Below are positions 45,401-58,010 of a DNA stretch of 64,000 nucleotides, in pieces. The first letter of the stretch is position 1, and each line of letters starts with the position of its first letter. The notes under the pieces are model-generated. The model saw nothing but the letters and a program-made list of their open reading frames with translations. It did not search any database and had not been told where the DNA came from. Source of the DNA: Primula veris (taxonomy: Eukaryota > Streptophyta > Magnoliopsida > Ericales > Primulaceae); assembly GCA_963682055.1 (NCBI GenBank), contig OY821744.1, positions 10,332,835 to 10,396,834 of the forward strand, given 5' to 3'. Position numbers and translations under genes: made by a program.

Positions 45401-48400
45401 TTTGAAAATCAAAATGTGCGTGAGTTTGAGGTGCCAAATGTGCCTGAAATTCACAAATTTTTTAGCTTTGAGGCTTAAGTAATGAGTATCATTTTTGGTT
45501 CCTCTGATTAAAACTGGAGTACAGGAGACTTATTTATAAAAGACAAAGTAATAAAAAAACAATATTATGAGGTAAGGCTTACCGTAATAAATCCATGTCT
45601 CAAGGTCAAGTAATCAACTTTTGCAACGGATCTAATAAATTGCCTAAAAAAACAAACCTGAAAGGAGAGGTAAAAAAACAGAAAACAATTGTTGTGAGAA
45701 GAAGAACCATATTCCATTTCGTACACACTCACACAAGAATGAAGCAAGAAACTGTAAATAGTGGTCATTAATGATAGGTGATTGGCCCATGATTTTATCA
45801 TATTTTATGGGATGATCTGATTTCTAAACTTATTTATTTAGTACAAAAATAAATATTCCTCCTTTTCATTACTCTTAGTTGTCACTTTTTCTTGTTGAAA
45901 TTTGGGACATTTTCATATACAATAGAAATTGTTTAGTTGGGTCGATCTCATTTGGAATATTTAAATGGTCGTCTTGTTTAAGTTGGTCCACAATGATGTT
46001 CGTTTTCATTCATATAATAGAAGTCATGAATAGAAGTCTTCAATATGAAAATATGTTTTATTTTTATTTTTTATAATCAATGAAAATATGATATAAGTTG
46101 ACTGATCAAGTTTGTTACAAACTACAATAAAGCTGACTTGTAAAATCTGCAAGTTGCGAATCAGCATACATACATACATATATATATATACATACATACA
46201 TACATACATATATATATATATATATGTATGTAAAATTTTCTCAAAGAACTTTTAAATTTGTTTCTTTTTCTTTTATGAAATGGAGATAATCATAAATTTA
46301 TGGGTTACTTAATGAGTGTTGGTTATTTTGAAGACAAATAGGTTTACTGTTAACTGTCTCAAAAGAGTTACAAATTGTTATAACTACTAGCATCCAAATC
46401 ATAACAATTTTACAATATAACTGCACAATAATTATATAAAGTGTGCTCATAGAAAATCAAATAATTTGTTGCTTTTGAGACTTACAATCCAAATAAGCAC
46501 GGGGTTTTTTGTCCAGAAACTCAAATGTCTTCTTCCGAATGAAGTCTCTCTTGCAAATCTAAACCTTTCTGAATCTGATTATGGAAAATGACATGCCAAT
46601 ACGGGAGCAATTATAGTTTCATATCTTATGTGATCAAATTCATAACTTGAAGGTTTCATATCATATATGATTGCCATAATTAATTACACCAAATCATCGT
46701 GGCATATAAATTGTTCAAATGTGACTTACCGTGTGAGAACCGATACTCCACTGATTGACTTTCTCTTTCCCATGCCTTCCATTTGCTCATCTTTTAACAG
46801 GTATAAAGAAGGTAATATTAGTAACCATTTACGTATAACTAGGGTCTAGGCTTTATATCATTTTGATATATGTCTATTTTCTTTATAGCTTTAAAATGGT
46901 GATGAGATTGCATACCTTAGCTCTGCCAAAGGCCATGGTAAGAATACAATATAGCACATGAAATAGAGCTAACACAAATATAAACAAGTGAAGTTGATGA
47001 ATCCCATCAGCGGACACAAATGCTACTTTATTCTGCAAAAACAAATCGAAACTAAGAAAACATTTTATGATAACTAAATCGGTTGCTTCAATGTAAATAG
47101 TTAAAAACATCATAGTTATATTTCTACCTTCTCTTCGCATTTATCTCCTCCTGCGGCTGCCAGAATTCTCCGAAAGCTTTCATCAGAGTTAGAAAAAGAT
47201 AAAAGTTTGCGACGATTTCCGTAGTCATTATCTTCGTATTTTTTCTCTTCTTGTTTTTTACTGCACGGATGCCACGTGGCGGCAACGCTCTTGGATATAC
47301 AGATCTCAGATATTGGGGCTTGTCCCACCGTTAGCAGCAAGGATATAAACCCCAGCAACATAAGCTCTGAAAAAAGAAATATTCATGTTTAATTTTCTTG
47401 ATCAAAAGAAATGTACAGTATGTTAATTTACATGGATATGTTATATTGGCAATTTGAAAAAGATGTTAGGAATGCATGCAACTAATTACCTGCTTTGATT
47501 TTTTCAAGTGCTTCAAATAGAGCTCTCTTGTGTTTCCTCTTTAGCCACTGAACGACGATTTGAAATAATTTTATTCAGAGACAAGTGAGATAATCCAAAA
47601 GAATATTTAATTTACAATTGTTACTCCAATTTTATGTTACAATATTCCTACTACGCTGCATAAAAATATAATTAGCACATCAACATAAAAGATTAAATTA
47701 TTTGTACAACCACATATATAGCTAGCTTTCATAGGGTCGAAATAATTGTTTTAGATTGCTGCCCGCCACAAATCCACAATACACTTTTAGACCAATTATA
47801 TTGGCACATGTGCCAGCATAAAGTAAAAACAAATACATATTGCCTAATTGTTTTTGTTATTATTACTGAAACAATTTTGTTTTAGAAAACAAAATGTTTA
47901 GAAAAGAAATTAAATTGTTCAGTATATTATCATGTGTGTACAAAGAGAGTTGTGTTTTTTTTTAACAATTACTTTTAGGCTAACCACTAGTATATTCTAA
48001 CTTTCTATTAAGCTAACCACGTTTAACAACTCAATTAAACAGAAGTATGTAGTTGTAATCACTCATTTGCACGAGTGTGTGTTTATAATTAAGAGTGACA
48101 CCATTAAAAAGTCTTACAATTACTAGATTGATTGTACGACTAATATCTTCGTATCATTACATACACAATTAATAATTACATACTATGATCAGTAGAGATA
48201 GTTTTCATGTTTTTTTTTTGGGACAATAGCTAGTTTTCATGTCTAGATATACATAATTACATATACAATATACAATATACATAACATACCTTGCCAATTA
48301 GATGGAGAATGTGCTCGATGACGATCGAGATGGCAACCAAAACAAAGCAAACAACGGCCACGGCCCATGTAGGTGTTTCTTCCAAAGACCTCCCGCCACT

Positions 48401-48412
48401 TGCTCCGGCCAT
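42446..48412 (-). CDS. MLO: MLO-like seven-transmembrane protein, copy B (15 exons, 570 aa)
   Basis: Exons: 48412-48290, 47547-47490, 47366-47128, 47032-46916, 46790-46730, 46574-46486, 45657-45583, 45443-45349, 45104-45055, 44933-44893, 44792-44619, 44516-44481, 44117-44050, 43957-43897, 42871-42446. All introns have GT-AG borders; lengths of exons 1-14 equal those of copy A. N-terminus [20 protein letters not shown]; conserved blocks [144 protein letters not shown], then the tail with calmodulin-binding [14 protein letters not shown] and C-terminal DFSF. Plasma-membrane role as for copy A; the N-terminus and DFSF motif fit the dicot susceptibility clade. This copy looks fully functional. 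Confidence 0.95.
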
Positions 48413-50237
48413 ATGGGCTTTAAATTATATAATAAAAGTTTCCGTTACACAAATGAATTAATTAAGCTCCACTTCTATCTTTTTGGAAACTTTTAAGCTG
48501 AACTTTCACTTACTCAAGACTAGAAGAAAGTACGAAAGCTTATCACTGGCGGATGGAAACAATTATGCAAAATAAGTTTGTTAGTCCATGTGTTTTTATA
48601 ATGAAATTGAAACAAAAGGTCAACTGTCTTTGTGTGTATATACATATGTAATTGAAAGGAAAGATCAAGTGAAGGGATTACATTTAGGTGTTCATATTGA
48701 CTTCTGACGCGTTTTTGTCCATAACATAGTTTCTTTAGCAATATTATTAATAGATATTAGATACTACTATTTACTGAGTATATATATAAACAAATTTGTA
48801 CAAGATTATTGGGGTTCTATGAGTTATTTCGATAAAATGTTAATATGAGAAATTTATCCGTTTTTTTTTTTTGGCCAATATATGTCCTAAATCTTGATGG
48901 GCAACAGTATCTCGAGGGGGATCAAGGTGCGCAACACCAGATTTACAGGCTCCGGGGCACCATAGAAAATTAAAAATTAATATGTAAAATTCAAACCATT
49001 TTTTGTTCTTGAAAATCAAGTGCATTCGAAACTATATAGATACACTTTTGCAATGTACATTTCCATTATGAATTACTTCAAACAAAATGGTTTTTTCTTG
49101 ATTTTTTTTTTTATAGTGATGGGGTACCAAATGTCTTGATTCACAAAAGAGATCTCCAAAACTATTTGGACTACCTCTGAGGGGAGCTGGTCTTTTCATA
49201 TTGGAGTACAGCATGAGCACACAAATAACTGGCCGGGGACTAATTACTTGTAACGGAAAATTTACTTGGGTAATATTGGCCTCGCTTGCTTGCATCTTAT
49301 AAGTATAAAAGTATACTTATTTGATGGAGGTAGAAAAATATACTTTAGTGTTTATTTTTAAGTATGTGATTGCTATTTGATAAACAGTATAAAAATATAC
49401 TTTTTAAAAAAAATTGTTGTTTGATAGAAACTTTTTACTTTTACTTTACTGTTATAAAAAAAAAACTATTATATACATATATGTTTTAATTTATTCTCCT
49501 ATGATCGAGGTATTATTCTACAAGTAAAATAAACTAGGAAAAAGAACGAACGGAAATAAAATTTCTATAACTCATAATGGATTTTCTTTCGATAAGTTGT
49601 AAACCCACATAATTATAATTACTATGAGGTTTCAAAACACATGACATCGGATTCAGTTGTATAGGCAAATAGTGTACTAAAATTTTACAAAATTTAAAAT
49701 CAACTGAACCTCAGTAAGCGATAAATAAAATAGTAAAATATTGGTTTCTCCAAATAAAAATCCATAAAATTTAGGTATTGATAAATGGTAACTTGTAAAA
49801 TGAAAATTTTCTAAAACAGAGAATTATATTTTGCCCAAATCCTAAACTCAAAAGCTAATCTTAATTATGTTCTTAAAGAAAAACAATTATGATGGGAAAA
49901 TGAAAATTCCTTAATAAAAGGTTGTAGATATGTCTAAATTATTGGGTGTAGCAATCATATTCTCTACGGACTGGTTCACTTACTAGTAAATAGTTATACA
50001 TATATAGATTTTTCAGTTTGGAATTATAAAGAAGAAAAAGGGGACCAAGAATTCATATGAAAAGAAATGAGTAAATATAATGAGATACTAGAATTATTAC
50101 AATGTCACTTTTTACTTTTTTTTGCCATAAGTATTACAATTGATACTTAAAATAAGTACACTTTTGAATCACTTACTTTTTACAAAAAGTAAACTTAAAA
50201 ATGGACAACCAAACAATGCCATTGTACATGTCTTACA
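48413..50237. other. 5' flank of MLO B, no gene seen
   Basis: 48600-48730 matches the A flank at 16145-16270. 48890-49300 is somewhat GC-richer with short open frames on the minus strand but no recognisable domain or splice pattern. The remainder is A/T-rich and unrecognised. Confidence 0.45.
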
Positions 50238-50860
50238 CTATAGGGAAAATGATAATTTAGTACATATTTAGAAATTTATTTATAAAAAACTCGGTTGTTT
50301 TGAAATTGATAAATCTTTTACAAAAAAATATATATTTTGTGAACTTATTTAGAAATAGATACATATGTTATTAAAAAATCCAAAAAAATATTAAAAATTT
50401 AAAAAAAACCAAAATTAAAAAAAAACCAAATTTTTTTAAAAACTAAAATTTTATAAAAAAAATATGTGTGATCATGTATGATCATATGTCTAATCCTGTT
50501 CAATCTTGTATGTCTAATCATGTCTAATCATGTCCAATATTTTTCAATCTTATATATCTAATCATGTTTAATCATATCTAATCATTTTCAATCATGTTTA
50601 ATCATGTTTGATACTATGTACAATTTTTTTATTTTTTGTAAATATTTTTATTATATTTTTAGATATATTTTTGATTTTTTTTGTATATTTTGTTATTTTT
50701 TTGACATATATAACTAATTATAAATAAATGCATGTATATAATTATAAAAAAATACACATATATGAGTTTTTTGTAATTGATTCGTCCATATATGAGTTTT
50801 TTGTAATTGATTTGATTGATATGTATCTATTTACAAGTTTCCCCCCCAGTATTATATGGA
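50238..50860. mobile_element. Diverged copy of the 57-kb foldback family
   Basis: TTTTGTGAACTTATTTAGAAATAGATACATATGT, ATGTGTGATCATGTATGATC and repeated CTAATCATGT/CAATCATGTTTGATACTATG motifs match the left arm of the large foldback at 57130-58010. The right arm is mostly missing or diverged. Confidence 0.6.
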
Positions 50861-51336
50861 CGAATTAATTAAATGCAGTCAAACAAGTGATCGGATACCT
50901 TCAAATGGAGGATTAATTATTATAAGAAAATGTTGTAAAGGTAATTAAATAATTCTGCTGCGATAATTGGTGGCAAATTTATCATAGAAATGTAGAATAT
51001 ATAGTGGGAAAAAAAAATAATTGCCAAAAACGGGACAGAGTTTCAAAAAAATTGCACCAAAAGACGCAACAAAGATTTAAAAAGGTATTTTTTACAAAAG
51101 TCACGTTGAAAATTTAAGGTAAAATTATCGATCGTTTGCACTCCTCCTACCTCGACTAATTAGTATGCGGAAAAAATATTACTTACAAAATAATTACGAA
51201 AAGTAAGCCATAATCAGGTAACTTGTATTTCTCTTTTTAACCATACCATGTTTTTTTAATCACCTTATTTTTTACATGCCGTTATCAACCGTATCAATTT
51301 GTTTGCAGTATAAGAGGTACTATAGTATTACTAGTA

Positions 51337-51606
51337 TGGCTGGGTTCGGTTCCTTTTTTAGCAAAACCGAAACCGAGCATATTTTTTGGTTCGCTTTTTT
51401 TCGGTTTCGGTCTTTTTATTTTTTTTTTACCAAACCGGACCGGTTTTTTCGGTTATTTTTCAGTTATTTCCGGTCTTTTCGGTATTTTTCGGTTTTTTTT
51501 TGGTTTCGTACTTTTTCGGTTCGGTTTTATTGAAAACCGAAACCGACCCAAATTTTTTTCGGTTTTTCTTATTCGGTTCGTTTTTCCGGCTTTTCACCCA
51601 ACCCTA
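51337..51606. mobile_element. Small hAT-like element of CGGTT-rich filler
   Basis: Ends TGGCTGGGTTCGG and, in reverse complement, TAGGGTTGGGTGAAAA. The flanking direct repeat ATTACTAGTA is at 51327-51336 and 51607-51616 (an 8-bp core TACTAGTA fits hAT). The interior is a run of TTTCGGTT/AACCGAAACCGA motifs with no coding sense; open frames over it are composition artefacts. Confidence 0.65.
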
Positions 51607-51679
51607 ATTACTAGTACGGTGGACTCACGTTATAATTTGTTTGTTTACATAAATTGCATTTGGTATTATATAAAATATA

Positions 51680-54262
51680 CAAATAATGCCCAATATGTAT
51701 CACTTTTGAAATTATATTCCTCTTAGGTACCTGCATAATTTCATATTCTTCATAGGTATCACTTTTTAATTATTTACTTTATTTACCAAAACGCCATACA
51801 CATATTTCATAAAAAATGAAAAAAAAACACATAAAATTATATAAAATGCAAAAAATCTCAAAATAAATGAAAAAAAAATCACAAAAAAAAAAAAAAAAAA
51901 ATCACAAAAAAAATTATAAAAAATGAAAAAAGTCACAAAATATTATAAAAAAAAAAAAAAATCACATAAAATTATAAAAAATGAAAAAAAATCACAAAAT
52001 ATTATTAAAAAAAAAAAAAAAAAAAACTAAAAAAAACCACAAAAAAATAATAAAAAATGAAAAAATCATAAAAAATCACAAAATTTAAAAAAAATTACAA
52101 AAAAAATAATAAAAAATGAAAAAAAATCATAAAATATTATAAAAAATGAAAAAAATCATAAAAAATGAAAAAAATCACAAAATATTATAAAAAATAAAAA
52201 AAAAATCATAAAAAATGAAAAAAATCACAAAATATTATAAAAAATGAAAAAAATCACATAAAATTATAAAAAATGAAAAAAATCACAAAAATCATAAAAA
52301 AATATTAAAAAAATGAAAAAAATCATAAAATGATAAAAAAAAAATGGAAAAAAAATCACTTTTATTGAACTTTATGCACTTTCGACTGAACCAGATGCAC
52401 TTTTAGCTGAACTATATGCACTTTAAGCCGAAACAGATGTACTTTTAGTTGAACCAGATGCAAGTTTTACAGAACGATATGCACTTTTATTGAACTAGAT
52501 GCACTTTTGTCTGAACCATATGCACTTTCAGCTGAACCATATGCGCTTTCATCCGAACCATATGCACTTTTAGTTGAACTAGATGCAGGTTTTACAGAAC
52601 GATATGCACTTTTATTGAACTATATGCACTTTTGTCTGAACCATATGCACTTTCAGCTGAACCAGATACACTTTCAGATGAACCATATGCACTTTCAGTT
52701 GTACCAAATGCACTTTTAGTTGAATCAGATGCATTTTTAACAGAACTATATGCACTTTCGACTGTACTATATTCATTTTCGACTCACTATATGCACTTTT
52801 GACTTAACTATATGTACTTTTCACTAAATTAGATGTACTTTCAGCTGAACCAGATGCACTTTTAGCTGAACTATATGTATACTCACTTTTATTGAACTAT
52901 ATTTACTTTCGACTGAATTGTATGCACTTTCAACGGAACTGGATGTACTTTCAGCTGAATTGAATGCAATTTCGACTCAAATTTATGCATTTTTGACTAA
53001 CTATATACACTTTCGACTGAACTATATACACTTTTATTGAACTATATACGCTTTTGACTGAATTATATGTATTTTTGACTGAATTAGATACACTTTCAGC
53101 TCATTCAGATTAAAAAAATGCACATTTATCATGGAAAAACCATTTTTTTGTATAAAAAAATCACTTTTCGGTATAAAAAGTGTTATATTGACAAAAATAT
53201 ATATTTTTTGTAATTTTTTAAAAAGTTTATGATTTTTTCATTTTTTTATAATTCTTTTTTTTTGTGTGATTTTTTTTCATTTTTTATAATTTTTTGTGAT
53301 TTTTGTTATTTTTTTAATGTTTTGTAATTTTTTGTGATTTTTATATAATTTTTTTGTTTTTTTCATTTTTTGATTTTTTTAATAATTTTTTGTGATTTTT
53401 TATATTTTTTTTGATTTTTCGGTATAAAAAGTGTTAATTGACAAAAAAATTATATATTTTTTTTATAATTTTTTAAAAAGTTTGTGATTTTTTTTCATTT
53501 TTTGTGATTTTTTTGTAATTTTTTGTAATTTTTTATAATTTTTATAATTTTTTTATAATTTTTATAATTTTTTATAATTTTTATAATTTTTTTGTGATTT
53601 TTGTATTTTTTTAATAATTTTTTGTGATTTTTGGTGATTTTTTATAATTTTTTTTGATTTTTTGTAATTTTTTGTGATTTTTATAATTTTTTATAATTTT
53701 TGTGATTTTTTATAATTTTTTTTTGATTTTTTATAATTTTTTATGTTTTTTTTTTTTGATTTTTTTTTTGATTTTTTTATATGTTTTTTTTGTTTTTTTT
53801 TATATTTTTTGTGATTTTTTTCATTTTTATAATTTTTTTGTGTTTTTTTTATTTTGTTGTAATTTAAAACTATTTTTTTGGGTTTATAGAAAGATAAAAT
53901 ATGTATATTGTTGTGTGACATATTAGCTAGATATATAGATATGGAGATACAAATATAGAGAGATAAAATAGTCGTCTTTTATTCATTGATAAGTGTAGAA
54001 AAGTTACATCAGGAGACCCCCTAATCTTGTTTATATAATAGAAGCTAGGGTTACATATGCTAGGAAAGCCCAATAGAGACCCAATAGAGTAAGACTCAAG
54101 ATGGTCAATAATATCCTACAACATATATTATATTTTGATTTGTATGAAAATTTAGTAAATAAACTAAATAATTAAAAAATGGTACCTATGTGGAAATGTG
54201 AAATTATCAAGTTACCTAGGAGGAATATAATTTGCTATGAGTTACTTATAGGAAATTACCCC
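51680..54262. mobile_element. Non-autonomous MULE-like element with long inverted repeats and 9-bp target duplication
   Basis: The target duplication TAAAATATA is at 51671-51679 and 54263-54271. The terminal arms (51680-51790 and 54150-54262) are inverted repeats of about 105 bp (ATTATATTCCTCTTAGGTA ... TTAATTATTTACTTTATTTAC). Inside, an A-rich arm of AAAAAATGAAAAAAATCAC motifs (51800-52365) faces a T-rich arm of the complementary TTTTTCATTTTTTGTGATTT motifs (53190-53870) across a 21-bp minisatellite. A short segment 53930-54130 looks like a further insertion. 9-bp target duplications and long terminal repeats are Mutator-superfamily traits; no transposase is present. Confidence 0.72.
52366..53110. 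repeat. 21-bp minisatellite at the centre of the MULE-like element
   Basis: Around 35 degenerate copies of a unit close to TGAACCATATGCACTTTCAGC. Several adjacent copies keep exact 21-nt spacing and give a repeating EPYALSA peptide on the plus strand, which I do not consider coding because frame is lost elsewhere. Confidence 0.85.
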
Positions 54263-54333
54263 TAAAATATAATACTAATTATACTATATTTTATGCTAAT
54301 AAGGGGTATAAATAATACCACCACATGTGGTAT

Positions 54334-54844
54334 TAGGGCTGCTAATAAACTGAGTCGTTCATGAACATATTCGTTTTTGGCTCGTTAAAGACTCTGCTCG
54401 TGTTCGTTCATTTACTAACGAGCCGAGTCTGAACACAATAATAAGGGCTGTGAACATGTTCAGCTCGTTTAATTATTTTTAATATTTTTTTTCATATATA
54501 TTACTATTTATATATGTAAGTTTTATCTAATATAATGTTGAAAGATCAATAAATACTTTTCAATTTAAGTAATAAATTTATTTTTTAAATTGAATCTAAT
54601 TAAAACTAAAATTACAATAACTAAATTTATTATTTCTTATCTTAACACTTATTTTAGCTAAATAAAAAAGATTTTTTTTGCAAAACAATATTAAATTTGC
54701 CAAAAAACGTGTCGAGAAAATAATCATGAACATTCTCGTGAACAACTCGTCTATAAACAAGCCGAGTTTGAATAAGATTTTAATGCTCGCTTAGTAAACG
54801 AGCCGAGCTGAAGCATATCAAAACTCGGCTCGGCAGATTTCCTA
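54334..54844. mobile_element. hAT-like MITE in MITE family X
   Basis: Opens TAGGGCTGCTAATAAAC and closes ACTCGGCTCGGCAGATTTCCTA, with GCTCGTTAAAGACTC and GAGCCGAGT motifs in both halves. It interrupts the host sequence after GTGGTATTA; the 8-bp flanks agree only partly, so the insertion is old. Confidence 0.55.
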
Positions 54845-54917
54845 CCTTTATTATCTATCACAATAATAATACTTAGTTACATATTATACCTCATTATAGA
54901 ATCATGAAAACAAACAT

Positions 54918-57129
54918 AATAACTATATGTTTTATTGTAAAAGTAGCAAATAAAGTAATACTTTAGAGGAGATGGGGGACACATGCAGCTCTGTGTTGAC
55001 GCGTCGATAAAGTCTTAAATATTTGCAAAAAAAATATGAAATCTTTGAATTATATTCGTTGACTATTTAACTAAGGCTTAGATTATTGATCTAATGGTCT
55101 ACGGTACAGACCCACATTTGCAAACAAGTTACTTCGAAACCAAACAAGTGTTTACTATCACACAAATTGTTTATCATAAACAGTTTCTTTTTCTAGGTTA
55201 ACAAGTGTTTAATTGTTTATGAGCCTATTCTAATATAATTCAGTTTGTACGTTATGTATTCGTTTCCTTATCGGAATTTAGTCGGATGGTCAATACGGGG
55301 GCCTGACCCATGTTAAAACTACTGTTATTGTTCTATTCTAATAACAATGGCCCTTTATTCAAAAAAAAAAAAAAAAAAAGTTTCCCGTCAATTTTTCTAG
55401 ATAATTGAAGGAAAAGAAAATCAATCGACTTCAGTTTAAAGCGAAAGGCATTTTGTTTGACCAACTTTTATCGACTCTCTATGGGCCATGTTTGAGACCC
55501 TTCACCTAATTTTTTTCGACCCTTCACCTAATTATTAACCGTATATGCCACTCCCTTCAACAGTCTAATCTACAGCGCGTTAGAGAATTATATAGCCATT
55601 TATTGACCCCTTCTTTATGCATGTATGTATCAAAAGTTTTGAAATAAATGGATTGTTTGGAATAATTTAGCAGAGACTCTTATCTAGTTGACTGCATTAA
55701 CAAAAGGTTCACACTATACAAAACCCTATGTATCAACCAAGATACCTGCAATTTCTTTTTTTAAAGCATGTATTTTACGCTTATATAATGGAAAACATTA
55801 CAAAAAAGATGTCTAACGGTGAAAATCGCGATGACTATTTTTGTTACGAGTTGTTTAGCGATGACTTTCATGACTGCTTTCTGACAGTTCAATTGATTTG
55901 TAACAGTTTTGTGACGACTTTAGGAATTTATGACAGCTTTGTAATGTCTTCCGACCGTCACAGAATCAACCTCATAGCTATGATTGATGTCGTTAGAACT
56001 ATACTACCTAGTCGATGCACGTCATCGTCGACGTAATCTGATCAAGTCTGTTGGTCTCTACTAGTAGATCGTGATCTGAAAGCTTCGGCTAACTCCGGTA
56101 AGAGGTGTCTCCATGCTGCCTGCACGAGTTAAGTGAACTCTGGTAGTATCTTATTAAAACTTGATTTTACTTATTTACTTCAATTGCTAAACTTTATTAC
56201 CGAGTAGTATTTAATAGTGAGAAGAAATTTGCAATTTATAATTGATTAGAACTTTCGCCAAAAATAGTTGAATACGACTTTGTCACTAAAACTAGCATAT
56301 ACAATATGAAGTTATTACGTGGATATGTGAAGAATGGAACTAATTAGTGACTGCGCAAAAAGGAAAAGTTTTGAATACATAATTTACACTTAAAATTAAG
56401 AAATAAATTTATATGTCCTCCTAGGCTCGTACTGCCAGTACGTTTTAACAATAATACACAGATGATATTATCGTAATCGGCTCAAGACTAATGGTCTCGG
56501 CAAGCATATATATTCTCATCGTTGGACTCGTGCAAGCTTGGGCAAGGGGTTGTCGCCAGTCCAGCGAGCTCCAAGCCTCAGTCTCCCAAGAGACTAGGAG
56601 TGCAAGTGAAATCTCATAGTACTCTATTCTGAACTTTTTTTAATTTAGTTATTGAAACAAACTGTGAAACTTTATTAATAGAAATACATGCAATATATAA
56701 TTTTAAAAATTCTCCAAATAAGTCCAAAATGACCTTATCAATGTCATCATATTACGCATATTGTGAAGATATATATCACATTAATAAATTATACTATACG
56801 ACCCATATATGTGAATAAACAAAAGGGAATAGCAATTAGATTGGAATTGATCTTAGTCGTTACAAGAGAATGTAGTCCTGTATAGAGAAGTCTAAAGTTA
56901 TGTCACGATATCTTCATTTAATTCCGAAATCTCTATATCTCATAATGGTATTTAGGTGTGGCTCCTATTTCATACGTGGTCTATTAGATTACTAGAGAGT
57001 AGAGAGTCTCCATTTATGGTACAGTCTAAATCATGGAGTAGAGTAATATTCCATTTTACGGTGTTCAATCTATAGATTGAGAAAACATTGTGGCTTTCCT
57101 AGGGCAAATGATGCTTGGTTGGGAAAATT
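54918..57129. other. Distal 5' flank duplicated with MLO A, then unrecognised DNA
   Basis: 54995-55470 matches 16910-17200 upstream of MLO A (CGATAAAGTCTTAAATATTT, CCACATTTGCAAACAAGTTA), marking the outer edge of the duplication. A poly-A run is at about 55361-55379. 55741-57129 shows no gene; the open frame at 55728-56036 is unsupported. Confidence 0.5.
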
Positions 57130-58010
57130 AATTTGATTACCTTTCTCTTTATAAACTTATTAACAAAAAATATGATTGGTTTGAAGTTGACGACTCTTTT
57201 ATAAAAAAAGTAAATATTTTGTGAACTTATTTACAAATAGATACATATGTCATTAAAAAATCAAAATAAAATATATATTTAAAAATCAAAATTTTAAAAA
57301 ATACATTTTTTATATAAAAAATACATTTTTTATATAAAAAATATGTGTGATCATATCTATTCCTGCTCAATCTTGTATGTGTAATCATGTTTGATCATGT
57401 CTAATCATGTTCAATGTGTCCAATCTTCTATGTCTAATCCTGTTTAATCTTATCTAATCATGTACAATCATGTTTGATACTATGTACAAATTTTTAATTT
57501 TTTTAATAATTTTTTCAATTTTTATTTATTTATTTATTATTATTTTTTTTTTTGTATTTTTTGTTATTTTTTATGATATGTACCTATTATCATAAAAAAT
57601 ACAAAAAAAAATCAAAAAAATTGTACATAATATCAAACAGGATTAGACATGATTTGACATGATTAGATATAATTAAACATGATTAGACATAAAAGACTGG
57701 ACATGAGACATGATAAGACATACATGATTGAACAAGATTAGACAGGATCAGACAGGATCACACATATTTTTTGTATAAAAAATGTATTTTTAAAAATTTT
57801 GGTTTTTAATTTTTAATTTTTAAATTTTTAATTTTTTTTTTTGTTTTTTTGTTTTTGATTTTTTAATGACATATGTACCTATTGGTAAATAAGTTCACAA
57901 AATATGTATTTTTTTATAAAAGAGTCATCAATTTCAAAACAATCAGGTTTTTAATAAATAAGTTTTTAAAAATATGTATTAAATTATATTTTTCCAAACG
58001 AATACGGAGA
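57130..58010. mobile_element. Large foldback element with about 400-bp arms
   Basis: Left arm about 57150-57500 (TTTTGTGAACTTATTTACAA, ATACATATGTCATT, ATGTGTGATCATATC, repeated TAATCATGT) faces right arm about 57615-58000 (GATTAGACATGA repeats, GATCACACATAT, AATGACATATGTACCTAT, AAATAAGTTCACAAAAT). The centre is A/T-only. A diverged relative is at 50238-50860. Confidence 0.78.

Larger units (their letters stand above)
51294..54917. mobile_element. MITE family X, second copy, split by three nested insertions
   Basis: Pieces of the same element as 10543-10776 appear in order at 51294-51336, 51617-51679, 54263-54333 and 54845-54917, interrupted by the elements at 51337-51606, 51680-54262 and 54334-54844. 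Reading the pieces together gives about the length of the intact copy. Confidence 0.75.

Noticed and set aside
51276..51607. Frames rich in F/R/S over the CGGTT-rich patch
   Set aside because: Composition artefact within a small hAT-like element with a 10-bp flanking repeat.
53702..53926. Lysine- or phenylalanine-rich frames in 51.8-53.9 kb
   Set aside because: Pure A-rich/T-rich simple sequence; both strands are open with no coding structure.
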